Shown: one piece after another, positions 49,663 to 62,806 of the stretch
Layout of the letters: each line of letters begins with the position of its first letter
Position numbering within the stretch: the stretch's first letter is position 1
Assembly: GCA_037389465.1 (NCBI GenBank)
Contig: JAZARR010000193.1
Span: 620,001-684,000 of the forward strand
DNA: 64,000 bases
Origin: Baylisascaris procyonis
Lineage: Eukaryota > Nematoda > Chromadorea > Rhabditida > Ascarididae
Direction: 5' to 3'
Notes under the pieces: model-generated
The model's database searches: none
What the model saw: only the letters and a program-made list of their open reading frames with translations
What the model was told of the DNA's origin: nothing
Translations under genes and position numbers: made by a program

Positions 49663-50944
49663 CATATCCATGCATACACTTGCAGATGCACGAATATAAC
49701 GCCACCTTGATTGCCATTGTAGAGCATAGCAAAAGCTAGTGGAAAAGCATTCACGCTTCTCAAACGCTAAAATTAATAAAAATTTGCTGACATCCCAATT
49801 AAGTTGAGAATAATTCAGCAGGGGAGGGGATGAGGGGGGGGTGGGAGTGGAGAGTGAGAGGAAGGGAAGGGGGAGGCATACTTTGCAAAGAATAACCCGA
49901 TCGTGGGTACATTCCGGGGCAAAAAGAGGAGTTAGCTTCCCGTGATAGAATCGAGGGCAATGTTGAAGTAGGCATAGTCTCAACGCTATGTTTTAATCCA
50001 AAGTATTAATCAAGAATCTCCATAGAGAAATGATTTTTTATTTAAATTTAAGCTATATTTTTTCCCGATTTTATTTTTTAAAATTATTTTAAAAGCATTT
50101 TTTGCCAGCGTTTTTTGTGTAATAATTTTTGTTAAAATATCGTGAAGTAATTATATATTTGTCTATCGGCCTTTTGCAATTTGCATTTTTGAAGAGAAAC
50201 GCTTATAAATATTTCCATTTCTTATTTAATTTGTTCTAAGAGGCATTAAATTTTGAATTTTTAAGAAAAAAATTTTACATTTAATAAATCTTTTTTCGAA
50301 GATTTTTGCATTCGGTCTGTCATTAACTTGGAGCTTAAGAGAGGTTTTTCTAGGATTTTAATTTATTTTGCGGTATTTATCAGATAGAATTTTCTAGTTT
50401 GCAATGCGAAATATTCATATAAAATTTGCACTGATTCTATTGCACAATTGTATTGCATTTGTTTTTGCATGATGATCAAAGGAACCGCAAATGCACAATC
50501 GTCCAATAGGTTTGTTATCAATGCTGCAAAAGATCGCTATAAAGGCGATATTTAGAATGAAGTTTTTTGCAATTGCATTGCATTATGACTGCATTGATTG
50601 TTGCAAAAAAATTGTCAATAAAACTGACGTTCGAACTTACGAACTATATTCATATTTGATAAGAAAAAATCTTCAGTTCTGAAACGTTACAATGGAATTT
50701 TTATGCGATAACTTTTTTTTGCAAAAGGAATACTCGTATTTATAGTAGTAGTAATAACTTTATAATAGTAGTAATATAATTTATCAATTTATTAATCGAA
50801 ATTGTTGAATAATTTAATATTTGAAAATAATAAAAAATAAATTATAGAATATGTATTTTTTTTCTTACTGATTAATTAACAAACTACACTGAGATCAAAA
50901 TACGATTAAAATTCTGGATTAGTTCAATATGAGACAATAGCGAT

Positions 50945-50960
50945 GGGGGGGGGGGGGGGG
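50945..50960 (+). repeat. Poly-G run (16 G), the longest in the window
   Basis: Uninterrupted G homopolymer flanked by GAT and TGC. Another run of 12 G lies at 51482-51493 within a purine tract. Confidence 0.95.
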
Positions 50961-52579
50961 TGCAATTTCGTCTAAAGTTCAGTTGTAAATATCTAATTGC
51001 TTGTTGGTGTTTGCGTGATCTTGCTTCATTCTCTTTTGCTAAGAAACTTTTTTTTTTTTAACTTGAGGGGATTGCAGGGTATTTATTTCCCCTTGGCTCC
51101 CTCTCCCCCTCCCCTTGAAATTTAGGATTATTGGCAATAGTAGTTACATTAACATTCGTCTCTGTTTTTATTCGCTAGTTTCGGAATAAACGAGCAAACG
51201 AAATTGGATCCACACAAACGCTGATTAGCGAAAATGTCCTTTTCTTTGATGGCGTGGCGATTGCATCATCGACTAACGCTCACTGGAATGCATTATTGCA
51301 TTTCTATTTAACATTCAATGCAGTTGAATATTGCTTCAATAAGGGTTATTTTTGTTTTTGAATTATTATTTAAATATAGTCAACTAAATAGTGAAAATTT
51401 GCCTAATATTATGTAGATCATGAAAAGCAGAAAAATTTTCGGGAGGAAGAGGGATGGTGGAAGGGGAAGGGGAGGGAGGACGGGGGGGGGGGGCAGGGGT
51501 TGAATGGAAGCCCTTTTGGAGGTGGTCCTATCCTATCTTTCTTATTTTTTTTTCTTTGACCATCACTATTTCCTCTTTTATCGACATAAATGTCTGATAT
51601 CTAATAGGTCTAGTGACCCTTTCTTTGCCCAGATCTTCAGCTATTTCTTTGATCTGCAGTTAGCATTGATTTAATTCGATATAATTTGTGGTGAAAATTG
51701 TCGTATATTAAAGAATCGAATTCTGTTTTATTTTAAATTGTAATTCATATAAAGAAGCAGATTACCTTTATCCTCTCTCTTTATCCGCCTTCTTCCCAAT
51801 CCTTCTTCCTCTCCTCCCCATTCCTGAATGGCACGAGCAATCCATTTTTATGCAAATCATCTTCCATTTTATTTTTATCCCTTTTTGCTCTCATATAAAG
51901 TCTTATATCGAATATTATTATGTTATAATATTCCAAGCATTGTGACTTATTTAAGCCAACTCATAATATTGTTTTCTATAATTAGGTAACTGAAAATGAA
52001 TGAATTCTGCTCGCAACACAAAATTTGGGTTGAGAACAAAATTGCCGCTATATTGATGCTCATTGCTTGTCTTTTCTTTTCTTCATTCGATTTTTTATTG
52101 ATTTTTTATCGTAAATTAGATTTTTTATCTCAAATTATTATGTTTGAGCAAAAATTTACGTTCAATCCATCAAGAATTTACTGGCTTCTTAGTATATTTT
52201 TTCTCTCTTTTTTTCGAACAAACTGTTTGCGACATGCTAAACTCTTTAAATATATTCTTTTCGAAGTGCGAATTCCTCCATTCAATGCAAATAGTGATTG
52301 GGATTGCGTCGATATTTGGTTAGACTTGAAGTTTTTTTGCAAAGTTTTTTTTCGATAAAGTTTAGTAGGTGGTCGTACGAAGGTGTTAAAGTTTACATAT
52401 CAACCATTTGTTCATTGCCTCAGGGCATTTCTTAAGCAAGATGCGTTACTATTTATTATTTGAAAATTTAGGTGTGATGCTCATTTTTCCACTTTAGAGA
52501 GCTAAAGTTTAACGATACGCTTAACGCGGTAGGTGTTTTTTTTAGCTAATCTAATCGCTGACGAAAGCGTTGAGTATAG

Positions 52580-52797
52580 AAACGTCACTGGACAAAAGCG
52601 CCGATTGACAGGTTAATCAAGCGGTCTTTATGCAACATGTTACCTATCGCTGAATATGGAATAGCATTTTTGTTGCTTCATTGATGTATAGCAGGAAATA
52701 AAAATCACTCTAAAGATGGCTAATATTCGAGAATAACACATTATTTGATAGATATATGGTTATAGTTACATATGGCGCTTTTGTCCAGTGGCGTTTT
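52580..52797 (+). mobile_element. MITE-like element with perfect 17-bp inverted repeats
   Basis: CACTGGACAAAAGCGCC (52586-52602) is exactly reversed at 52774-52790. With one mismatch the arms extend outward through AAACG. The interior is about 170 bp, AT-rich and without a transposase. Target-site duplication is not clear, so assignment to a transposon superfamily is not possible. Confidence 0.6.
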
Positions 52798-53715
52798 TCC
52801 ACCAATGCTAATCACACTACCTGATGACCATCTTATTAAATCATCAGACAAAAATAATTGACCCGATATTTCCATTGACTGATTGATCGAAATTTGTCGG
52901 TGTTTAAATTATCATATACGCATAGATCGAAGTTTAACTAGTGTGTCGCGTTTCGTTGATCCACTATCCTCGAATTGAGACAGCTGCACACGCTTCAGCC
53001 GAGCTGATACATACATATACACACACATACGTATCGATCGGCAGTCATGAAGACAGCCGTTTGTCTGTTCCTCAAATTGCTATAAACGGATGAATGATTG
53101 AATAGTCACTCTTGTTCACCGATTTTTCCACTTGAACATCATCCATTTATAACAAACTTGACAAGTGATTGTTAAAACTTTTATGCTATTCATTTTTTGA
53201 TCATTTTCTAAGTGAAATTAGAACTTTATTGTTGAACTCTTGATAAAGGATGGGGGTAGAGGAGGGTAATGGGGCAAAGGGAGGGGGGAGGGATAGTTGA
53301 CCCCCATAAAAAAGTAGATTTCATTTTTTTCGAAGATATTTTTTGTTAGAATAGGATCTTTTAGAATTCATATTTTCGGCATAAAATAGGAGTCTATGGC
53401 ATAATATAGTAGAAAATATCGAAGCAATATTTTAAAGGTATAGTTTACATAAGGAACGAGTATCTAATTGGATGTTTCAATAAGCGTTATACTGGAATAT
53501 GTTGTGAGGACTTGATTCTAGAGTACGGGAACTGCTGGTTTTTTTTGGAGGTTGGAGCTCTAGTTTAGGTTGAAATTTCGGAGTTTCTGAAATTATAATA
53601 GAACTACCTGAAGAAATTAGTGTTACCAATGTTTCCTGAGAGACCCCATCATGGCTCTAGTTCTTAGTGACCCCTTTCGATGCCATCATTGAAGTGAAAG
53701 CTTGATGAACGCCTC

Positions 53716-53739
53716 AAAAAAAAAAAAAAAAAAAAAAAA
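53716..53739 (+). repeat. Poly-A run (24 A)
   Basis: Uninterrupted A homopolymer in intergenic DNA. It could be the tail of a retroposed sequence, but no source transcript was recognised before it. Confidence 0.9.
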
Positions 53740-56700
53740 CTCGAAATTCCTAAGAATGTGTTTTGAAGTGTTGCTTATCGGTTTGATGACCCTTTTTGAG
53801 AATGTTCTCATTTCTCTTTCGTTTTGTCTTATTTCTTCGTTTTTCCTTGTTCTTTCGTGACATATGCGCCATGATTTCAACTTTACCTTAACTAGAACCA
53901 TTGGACATATGCGCCGTAACGAATCACTTGATTCTGTTCTAATTTGAATAAGAAAGATGTAGACATAAAATGCGTCCATTGTCATCGCTTAAAATTGTCG
54001 TAGATGAACACTGTATCATCATCATAATGCATTCGCAGTGATTTTTATTGGTTTGTTGTGATTAAAGTGATCGATAAATTGATAGATAGTTGTTATATTG
54101 ATTTATTGATTGATATTTGACTGATAATCGATAAAAATATTCGGAATTGATGAATTAAATTGGTTCATCCTTGAAAATATTCTTCTAATATTTAATAAAG
54201 TAGTAATTATTATTACTTTATCATTCTTAATTTCATTATTTTCTTTATTGCTTTAAAAAAATTAAAAATTTATTTCTACTTTATAAAAAAAAATAAATTT
54301 CTGCAAATCTATTAAATGTAATATATTTTAGTGGGAGGAGATTTCAAGCAAGTTTAGATTATCATAAGTGAATAATTTACTTGTAAAATTTTCTAAGCTC
54401 AATGAGTTGTAAGTTGTAAATATTTAAGTTGTAAGTTGTAAAGTAGCAATATTGTCGTTGGCAGATTATATTTGCTGATATTTTTTTCTAACACTAATTA
54501 ATTTCGTTACCTTTAACTGTTCATTGAGTTGTAAAAATAAAAATTATTTACAAATTTAACTTTACTTTGCTTCAACTCTCAAACTTGCCTTTACCATAAT
54601 GCATCTCTTTTCCGATCGTCACTTATACTCTTCTTTTATTTTTTAAAATTGTAGACTTCAAATTATATTCGATTTAGAGCTGTTAAATGCTGATATTGAA
54701 AAAAAGCCAATCCTTCTCGTATAAGTAGGGTTTTATTTTTGTTTTTATTTTTAATAAACTTATTTAATTGAGTTCATTGAAGTGAACCTTAATAAATTTG
54801 ATTTAATTAATCGATATTTTAGAGAATTTCTTTTAGAAAAAAATATTAAGATAATTTGAAACATTAAAAAATTATTTAAAAAATGAAATATATTTTAAAA
54901 AATATAGAAAAAAATTCTCTTGTTTTTTCTGAGATTATTGGAATTTGTATTTGAATATTATTTTGCATAGAATATATCGATTTTTTTTTTCTGAGCAATC
55001 GATATGAAAATTAAAACTTTTCCCAATGGTGAAATAAGAAACGTGAAAAGGGGATTGTGAATTGAGAGCAAACAAAATTTGACCGATATACGCAGCAATT
55101 TCACTTCAAAAAGCATTTCGAATGTCAATAGTTGTTGACATTCTGTGGAATGCGGGTACTTTTTTCGGGAAGAATTTTACCTTTTTTCGTGGGTAAAAAA
55201 AGATAGTGAATGGAGCATCGTTAAAGGTACGTTGCTCGTAATACGTTTAGCACCTATCACATTTTTAGGTAATTTTAACTTAATTTTAACGTTGCTCGTT
55301 TTTTAGAGCCATTTAAACGTTTTGAACTATGTCTTTTGAAAAATACGGGAATCTCCTTTACTTCCCTTCGCCCCCCGTCCCCCCAATTTTCCTTATTTTG
55401 TTATTGTAACGTTTTTCAGGACTTTCTTCCGCTTTTACTTCCGGTCACTCCTTTTTTGTGGATTCTTTTTAAAAAATTCTTCATTATTATTAAGGGAGAT
55501 TAAGAATCTCTATCCGAGAGTGTTCAGCCTCTTTTTCTCGTTATTACTGTATCTACAGTAGCCTTTTACTTATATCAATTTATTGTCACATATTGCTATC
55601 GACGGAACTACACTGTGAACCCCTCAATTTTTATTTCATTCTTTATAAACAATTGAGGTTAATTTCTAGTGCAATGGGGATTTTTTTCTTTTTTTGCAGT
55701 CATTACGTCATTGATTTGTTTCATTCATAAAAGATGTTCGATATTCTACAGCCAGATGGTGATGGTTTCATTATAGGTAGTTAAGTGTAATCGAATATAC
55801 CAGAAGGTTTAAAGCTGAAAAATATTACCTTTACTTATAATCTTAATTGCTTTACTAAAACCATTATTACATTTGACTTATTGCATTTTTTATTACTTAT
55901 TATTACTTACTACCTTACTACACACATTTATTGCCTTTTATTAAAATTAGATGATAATGAAAAATTTGTTTTCTTTTCATTATCACGGGAATTTTTAAAA
56001 TAAAACAATTTTTTTTATTCATTTGTTAACGTTTGATGATTGTTCTATCTTAACTTTTCGTCTGGATAATTTCTTCCAGGATTCTTGAGAATGTTTCCAT
56101 TGTTCACTGTAGCGAAAGTCGAGCTGTTCTTTGCATTGGAAGTTATTGCGATGTAAGATCCGTGGCGCAAGCGTCCTGAAACGTCATAATCATTTGATGT
56201 CTCACGCTTAAAAATTTTGATATGAAGCGGAGAGTGTAAGCTAAATAGGAAAGGCATAGTGTAAACATTAGAAAATCGCTTATGACAATATCTGATGACG
56301 TCATTCTTGAAATCGTTTCGACAATTTTATTGCTGTGCGATGAGATTATGGTGAATATATTGTCAACTATTCGCTTCTATTTTTGATAGAATCATATCAT
56401 TTCAACGGTATTACATTACGCTTACTTGGATCGTACCAACTAGCAGACATTTGCGCCATTGACATAGCGATAATAGTGAGGAGACAGGTATTAACGCCTC
56501 CCACTTTCACCACCTTCCCCTCTTCCCTCCCCCTTTCTTTGGAGCCTCAGTAGAATTTTTCTGAGAGTTCAGTTGACTTTCGGGGAATTTTTTCCAACAG
56601 AGATACGGGAAAATCATACTCATTAAATAAGTTCACCGTAATAGTAAAAATATCCTCTGTGTTTCCCAACGTCTGGAAACTCCCTCCCTCCCATCCCCCC

Positions 56701-57099
56701 CCCCACCCCTATCCCTCTCCATTGAGGCATGAAGGCCTCTCGTTTCTTCTGTCCTCTTTACTTCTAATTTAGGAGTCCCGACACTAGTCGTTTCCATGAC
56801 TGATCTTATTTCCCAGGAAATTCCTTCACGACCTATTCCGTTTCCATGTTCAGCAGCACAGTCGAATATCCTTCCGTGGCAGAGAACTTATGGCAGAAGC
56901 TTTCCTTAGCAAAAGCGCCTCATAGCGGAAATGACTCAGTGTTTTATTTTAAAAGAGTTGCATCGTATTAATGTTTATGAATGCGATTTCGTTAGAGGTT
57001 GGTTTCATTTTGGTTGGTTTCACTATGTGTTTTTAAGAAAATCGACGTTCATCTTTAACATAGAATTTTACAAATTTGCATATTAAATATATTTAAAAA

Positions 57100-57185
57100 A
57101 ATTCTTTTTCAGTGGACAGCGCGCTGTGATGCGATAGTGTGCTTATGCTTGTAATTGAGGATTATATGTCATCGGAAGTGGATCA
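57100..57185 (+). promoter_or_regulatory. Acceptor and 5' UTR of the BTB gene
   Basis: ATTCTTTTTCAG ends at 57112, followed by 73 bases to the ATG at 57186. An in-frame stop at 57156-57158 supports this ATG as the first in frame. Either SL trans-splicing or a 5' UTR intron places the acceptor here. Confidence 0.55.
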
Positions 57186-60100
57186 ATGCGTAGTGCTATC
57201 CTCTGGGAGAAATATTTCGCTCAACGCGAATTATTACAAGCCGAATTAGCGCAGCAACTACGAATCAATATGGCTACATTGGTAAGTCTAAAATTATTTA
57301 TTTATTTATTTATTTTTATAATGAAATTTAGGTATTTTCCAACTCATTTATAAGCGAATACCTTAAAAAAGGTATGAATTATAAACTGATAGTGTAGAAC
57401 GAATATAATGTATTTAGCCAGGTAGCAATAATTAATTGCAATAGAGATAGCCCATCGTATAGATGATATTTCTATTGATAAAAGATGAAAGAGATATAAA
57501 AATTAAATTCTATTTTCAAGTAGAGAAGGTCAATCGTTTATAGGTGCGAAAATTTCTAAGCATGTAGATTAAGTGGTAAATTGTTTGCGCGATAATTCAG
57601 CGTCCTAAGTTCGATTCCGTATTGTCAGTCAATTTTTTTTTTCAAAATATCAATTTTTCTCCTGCGAAAGTATTCCTCTTTCACACTTTTTATTATATAA
57701 AATTTTCACCCTTAATAAATTTGAAGTGAAAAAAAAAATTAAATTGGAATTTCTATTTTGATTTCCCATAATTGATAGGAATAGATTCTTAAAAGAATGA
57801 ATGCTGTTTTTTAATCATTGGTTGGTATTAATAATGAATAAATTATTTCACAGAGGTGTGATTGGGAATTTTCGGAACTTAAAATAAATATTCGTGGGGC
57901 TTGAAATATTTCATTAGACTTAAATGAAATAATAAACTTAAAGTAATAAATAATTATTATTATATCGAATATGATATTGTAATATTGTAAACATAAAAAT
58001 ATATTATAGTGTAAAATTATGGTCCTATAACATTATAGATATATTCAGATATATCAATTAATATTCGATATATTAGTAATGTAATATTTCTATTGTTAAA
58101 ACGAATAATAGACATGTGGATGTGTATATTTTGGTTGAAAAACGATCTTATTTGCGTCAAAATATTCGCATAAGAGTCGATTCATTGGGAAATGTTTTCA
58201 TTGACATGAATATCGCAATCATACATTTCCATCCCACATATGGCATACAATCTAACTGCGAAGCGTGCTGATGCTTCTCTCGATCCGCCCCGATAAAAGC
58301 GTATCCTGAAAGTCATCCACGTTCTGTTATTCTCTTTCCTTGAATCCGTGATCCCAATCACACCTCTTCCTCGCCACCCATTTTATTCATTGATTACTTC
58401 ATTGCCCATTTTGGTTTAATGATCTGCTCTTCCGGTATTAGATCGGGCGATGCAGAAGGTTTATTCCAGTCGAAAACGAACTAAATTGGTTAGCAAACGA
58501 TTGTTATGCGTAGATGGATTATGATAGCCTAAAATCTCTTTCAAGATTCTTTTTTTTTTTTCTGAACTGATCAGCATGTTTAACGCTGGTTATATATAAA
58601 TTTTCACTGGGGATATTTTATTTTATAAAGTTTTGTAAATTATTTTCAAAAATCCAACCTATTCTTCTCAAAGTTTTCACATTTTTTTTTCTAAATTTTT
58701 ATGCAACTTTTTCGAAGAATTTTCAAATCCATCTATCGTGAAAAAGATTGTCTGCACCAAAAAGATTTTCTAGATTATCGAAACTTTCCACCCATCGATG
58801 CATATTTGTGTTTTTTTCGTACTCATGAGAAACGTTTCAATAAAACCGAACTATTCCTCCCCCCCCCTCCCCCCCAAAGAAGATCGCTTTTCTTAGATGA
58901 AACATCGCTAAGTGAAAATATTTTGGGGAATTTTTGGGGAACTTTTGGGAAAATTTGACTCGTTAGAAATGATAAATTGACTTTTTAAGGTGAACATCGT
59001 CAACAGTGATCTAGAGACATTCCTTATGAGCAAAAGTTTCAATTTTTTGAACAGTTATAATAATTAAATACCAATAAGTTTTTGTTTCTAACATAATAGT
59101 ATTTTTTTTTATTTTTTAAATGCAAAAGTACATCAAATATTTATTAATGCTATTAAAGATTTATTTTGAATATTATATTTTTAAACAAACCTAATTAAAT
59201 ATAGAAATTTTTCCAATTCAGAAAAAGAAAAAGTAAAAAATATTCGAACAATGAGTTGAATTTCTCGTAATCCAAAAAGGAAGATGCTCTCTATTTTCTA
59301 ATCGTCTATTAATTGCTTTGGTATTTGCGTATGTATAAGTGAATTAGTATGTAAGCAGCGTTTGACATGATGTCTTTCACATCGTCAACATATCGTTAGA
59401 AACATTTTGTCCGTGTTCATTGGCCACAAACTGGACCATTGCTTCTTTTATTCTTCATGTTTCCCATTCGAACCAAAACTTCACCTCTCTTCTCGTAGAG
59501 TTTGTTTGTTTGTTTTTTTTTTGTGAATATTATTTTTGTTTAATTTTTTTCCATTTTAATGGATCATTTATAACGATACAATTCCAAGAAATTATAGCAA
59601 AAGAAAATTTTCATGTTTAATTGTTTATGCGATTTAAATAAATTTGAATAATTTTTATTCAAATTTTATTTATTCAAATAATTAAAATTATTCAAATTTA
59701 TGGATTAATGGAAAATTTCAACTTTTCATTGAGAAATTGTTTGGTTTTCATTTTTTGAATTTTTTAATTTTCAAAAAAATCTCGAAAAACTTTTCTCGAA
59801 AAGTGCTGTCGGATATTTTTTTGGTGGAAAATTAAGCGAATCACTTTTTTCTCAAAATTGAAAATTCGAATTTCCGAGATTCTGCTCCCTATGAGAACAA
59901 TACTCGACCGTCTCAAAATTACGGTTTATTTACGCAATCCCTTTCTTGTGCGACAACATTTGTTTAACGCTTAGCTTTAATCTTCCTTTACAATGGGCAT
60001 CTGAGCAAAAAAAGACGTTTTTTTTCTTATTGAAATTTTTTTAAATTAAAATATTATTATTTCTTATATAAATAAAAATATTAAAGTTTATTTAAGCAAA

Positions 60101-61183
60101 AAGAAAATTCATTGATATAGTGAATATATCTAAAATGTTTGTTATGTTTATAGGTGGGTAATATTTGTGATGCGGATGTACTTCTAGTCGCCGCAGATGG
60201 CAGTAAATTGCCGGCGCATCAATGCATTCTACAGCAACGTGCACCTGGTTTCTATCGTCGACACATTGAACCCACCGTGACTGCGACTCCGAGAGACGCG
60301 AATACTAGTGGCCTACTTGAGGTGGCTGTTGGAGATATCGACTCAGCTGGACTAAGATTCTTTATAAGGTAAACATTGAAATTAAATTCCTAAATACTGA
60401 AATTAAAATTAAAAATATCGGAGGTAACGCTGTATTATAGGTTATCTTGCAAAATATGTGAGGTGCAAGACTCTAGACGGAATGCTTATGCTATTTTTTA
60501 AATTTTTATTTCTCACCTGAATATCTTATTGTATTCTTTTGCCAAATTAAATAACTAATGTAACCATATAAATTTTAGTTTATTTATAGATCAGTTTATA
60601 CGGAAGATGAAGTATCTCAATTACCCGATAAAATTGATGAAGTAATGCGAGAACGTGATGATGACGATAAAGGTATCATTTAAATACGTTAAAATTGGAT
60701 TGAGACTGAATATCTTTGTGATGGTACTTAATTTTGGTTATTATCGGACGATTTTTTTAATGCGATATTAAATCCTAATCGATTTTAAATCTTTTAAAGA
60801 TTAATAAAAAATTAGCGATCGTTTTGAATGAATTTTCAAATTTAGCCTTTTTTGGCAATTGTATAACCACACTTTTCAACAATCAATATTGAGAGTATAA
60901 TAAGTCTATAAAAATTGAATATATAACATAAACAATGGAGGTTTTTCTTAGTGAACAATGCTAAAATGAAATATGAGAAAAAAAGAGTTCATTTATGCAC
61001 GTTAGTTGAGTTCATTTAATAAGAATAAACTGCAGTTTCGTATGCATTAAAATCACCTTTTTTAGAGTGACAGCCCTATTCCTTCCCAAGGCTCATTTCA
61101 TATTTCGTTTCCTCTGTCGGTCGATCTCGACGGCAATCATTTTGCTGCTTCATGTTTCTTAATAGAGGGCTTGACTAATTTTG

Positions 61184-61237
<54 letters not shown>

Positions 61238-61244
61238 TTATTTA

Positions 61245-61333
<89 letters not shown>

Positions 61334-62786
61334 TTATTTATTTATTTTATTCCCAAAATTATAGGGCGAAGGAACATTTTATTGTATGCTTTCTATAGGC
61401 TTATCGTTTTCATAGACGGTTTGCGACAAACTGCTCTCAAATGAAATGAAAGAATTTTTCGGGAAAATGTTTCGTCGTATTTTGCAATTAATTAACCAAT
61501 GTAGTGGTACAGCAAATAAAATAAGGTTCATCATATCTGAATGTTTTGCGGGGCATCATTGGAATATTTAAGGTCATCCCACCCCCCTCTCCCCTGCTCG
61601 GCCTATCCTTCCTCGAAAATGTTATTGCGAAGGAAATTCAATATCATATATGGAGGAGAATTCCGTCTTATTGCTGTCAAAAGTGACCATTCCATGGGGA
61701 TCGCATAAAGGGCAAAATTCACATAAATGATATCTGAGCGTTTCAAATAGTACTTCTTTTGGAATTTTATCACAAAATATAAGTATAAACTTGTTGTTTT
61801 TTAAGTTGTAAATGGATAGATCAACTCACACATTATTTCAGCTATTATTTCTTTATTTCTCTATTATTATGATCTTTATTTTGCTCATTTCTCTTGCATA
61901 GAATTCGTTTGTTTGTTTTTTGTTTTTTTTTGTTTTTTTTTTTGCAGAAACTTCCGTTATTCTCTTTTGCATTTTTAGATGTACCTTAACTGCATATTTT
62001 CGTGACTAATAATTCCTCCTAACGCCATTGCCATTTCTTTTTTTCTCATTCCTATATTGCTTCTTTTTATTGTGCTTCCATATGAAAATAACAAAAAATT
62101 TATACAATTGTTTGGAATTTCATCGTGCAAAATTTGGCACCTTTCCCACTTTTTTTGTAAAAATTTTTTTTTCGGAGAGAAAAAAAGGGGAAGAATATTA
62201 TTACGATTACGTCTTCCAAAGGAAACGTCACTCTCTATGATAGGCGTTCAATGCCGGCGTTATTTCATTGCCCTAACTAATATCTTCAGCGTTCATATTT
62301 TCGACTTGTAAATTGTATCACCTGAGATTAACTGGCATTCTTTTCAATTGATATGCAAATTTACAGTGAAAATTCCTCTTTATGTTCTCGTGGAACCTTT
62401 AATTGGGCTCTAAGTTACCTGTGAAATCACTGAAATAAACTAATACTCTCACGATTTAGTCGTATTGAAATTGCGACAATATCAAATGGAATATTGATAA
62501 AATTAGAAAAGAAGATGAAAAAAAAAATTCATATTTCGGGATAAATATTCAATAAGCGCATATAATTAAATATTTTTGAATATGCAAATTACAGACGATA
62601 GAGCTGCCTCTCAAGCATCACAACATACATGCACGATGGAAGAGTCTAACGAATTCGACGAATTAAATCCTGCAACCGAAGAAGACGATGAGAGAAGAAG
62701 TGAAGAACATTCAACGTCACAAGGTGATTCGCTTGAAGCATCAAAGAACACGTCGATGTGTCAATTAACGGATGTCACTAATACTG
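57186..62786 (+). CDS. BTB/POZ-domain protein, BTBD8-like first BTB domain; 3' partial
   Basis: BTB domains mediate dimerisation and bind Cullin-3 or other partners. Exons: 57186-57281, 60154-60368, 60590-60672, 62595-62786 or longer; phases agree. An N-terminal helix-like segment ([19 protein letters not shown]) precedes the BTB core at about residues 35-125: [18 protein letters not shown], then [11 protein letters not shown], then a [16 protein letters not shown] helix pair. Exon 4 is an acidic, Ser/Glu-rich linker ([18 protein letters not shown]). BTBD8 has this order: a degenerate BTB, an acidic linker, then a second BTB. The APGFY and RFFIRSVYTED segments resemble its first domain. The second BTB is not in the window. 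The exon 4 end is uncertain: donors at 62787 or 62803, or the stop at 62804-62806. The KLHL-type alternative is less likely. Confidence 0.8.
57560..57628 (+). other. tRNA-like sequence (pseudo-tRNA) in BTB intron 1
   Basis: TAGATTAAGTGGTAAAT resembles an A box and AAGTTCGATTCC a B box at tRNA-like spacing. The acceptor and T stems do not pair, so it is not a functional tRNA. Its A-box region resembles that at 35446. Confidence 0.4.
59639..59700 (+). repeat. Perfect 17-bp AT-rich inverted repeat in BTB intron 1
   Basis: TAAATTTGAATAATTTT (59639-59655) and its exact reverse complement (59684-59700), with a 28-base loop that itself repeats TATTCAAAT. Confidence 0.85.
61185..61347 (+). repeat. 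Compound (AT)n - (TTTA)n - (AT)n - (TTTA)n microsatellite in BTB intron 3
   Basis: Alternating blocks of AT and TTTA units over about 160 bp. The (Tyr-Ile)n open frames over it are not genes. Confidence 0.97.
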
Positions 62787-62806
62787 GTTCGTTGTTCGTT
62801 TCGTAA

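Larger units (their letters stand above)
40556..57101. other. 16.5-kb gene-poor intergenic region
   Basis: No exon with a recognisable protein family was found on either strand. Open frames up to 135 codons exist but overlap simple repeats or look random. The stretch holds a 388-bp tandem duplication, two minisatellites, two MITE-like inverted repeats, the second structured element, a hairpin at 49254 and several G/C homopolymers, each listed. It may include distal regulatory DNA of the G-alpha or BTB gene, or untranslated upstream exons of the latter. Confidence 0.65.

Noticed and set aside
49576..49983. 135-codon minus-strand open frame
   Set aside because: Built on the CAGA microsatellite and a C-rich tract (Ser/Val/Cys and Pro/Ser strings); no family resemblance.
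51996..52358. 120-codon open frame in the intergenic region
   Set aside because: Phe/Leu/Ile-rich with no recognisable family, hydrophobicity explained by AT-rich codons, no splice or start context worth a gene call.
61171..61444. Open frames over the AT/TTTA compound repeat
   Set aside because: Translation of simple repeats inside a BTB-gene intron.
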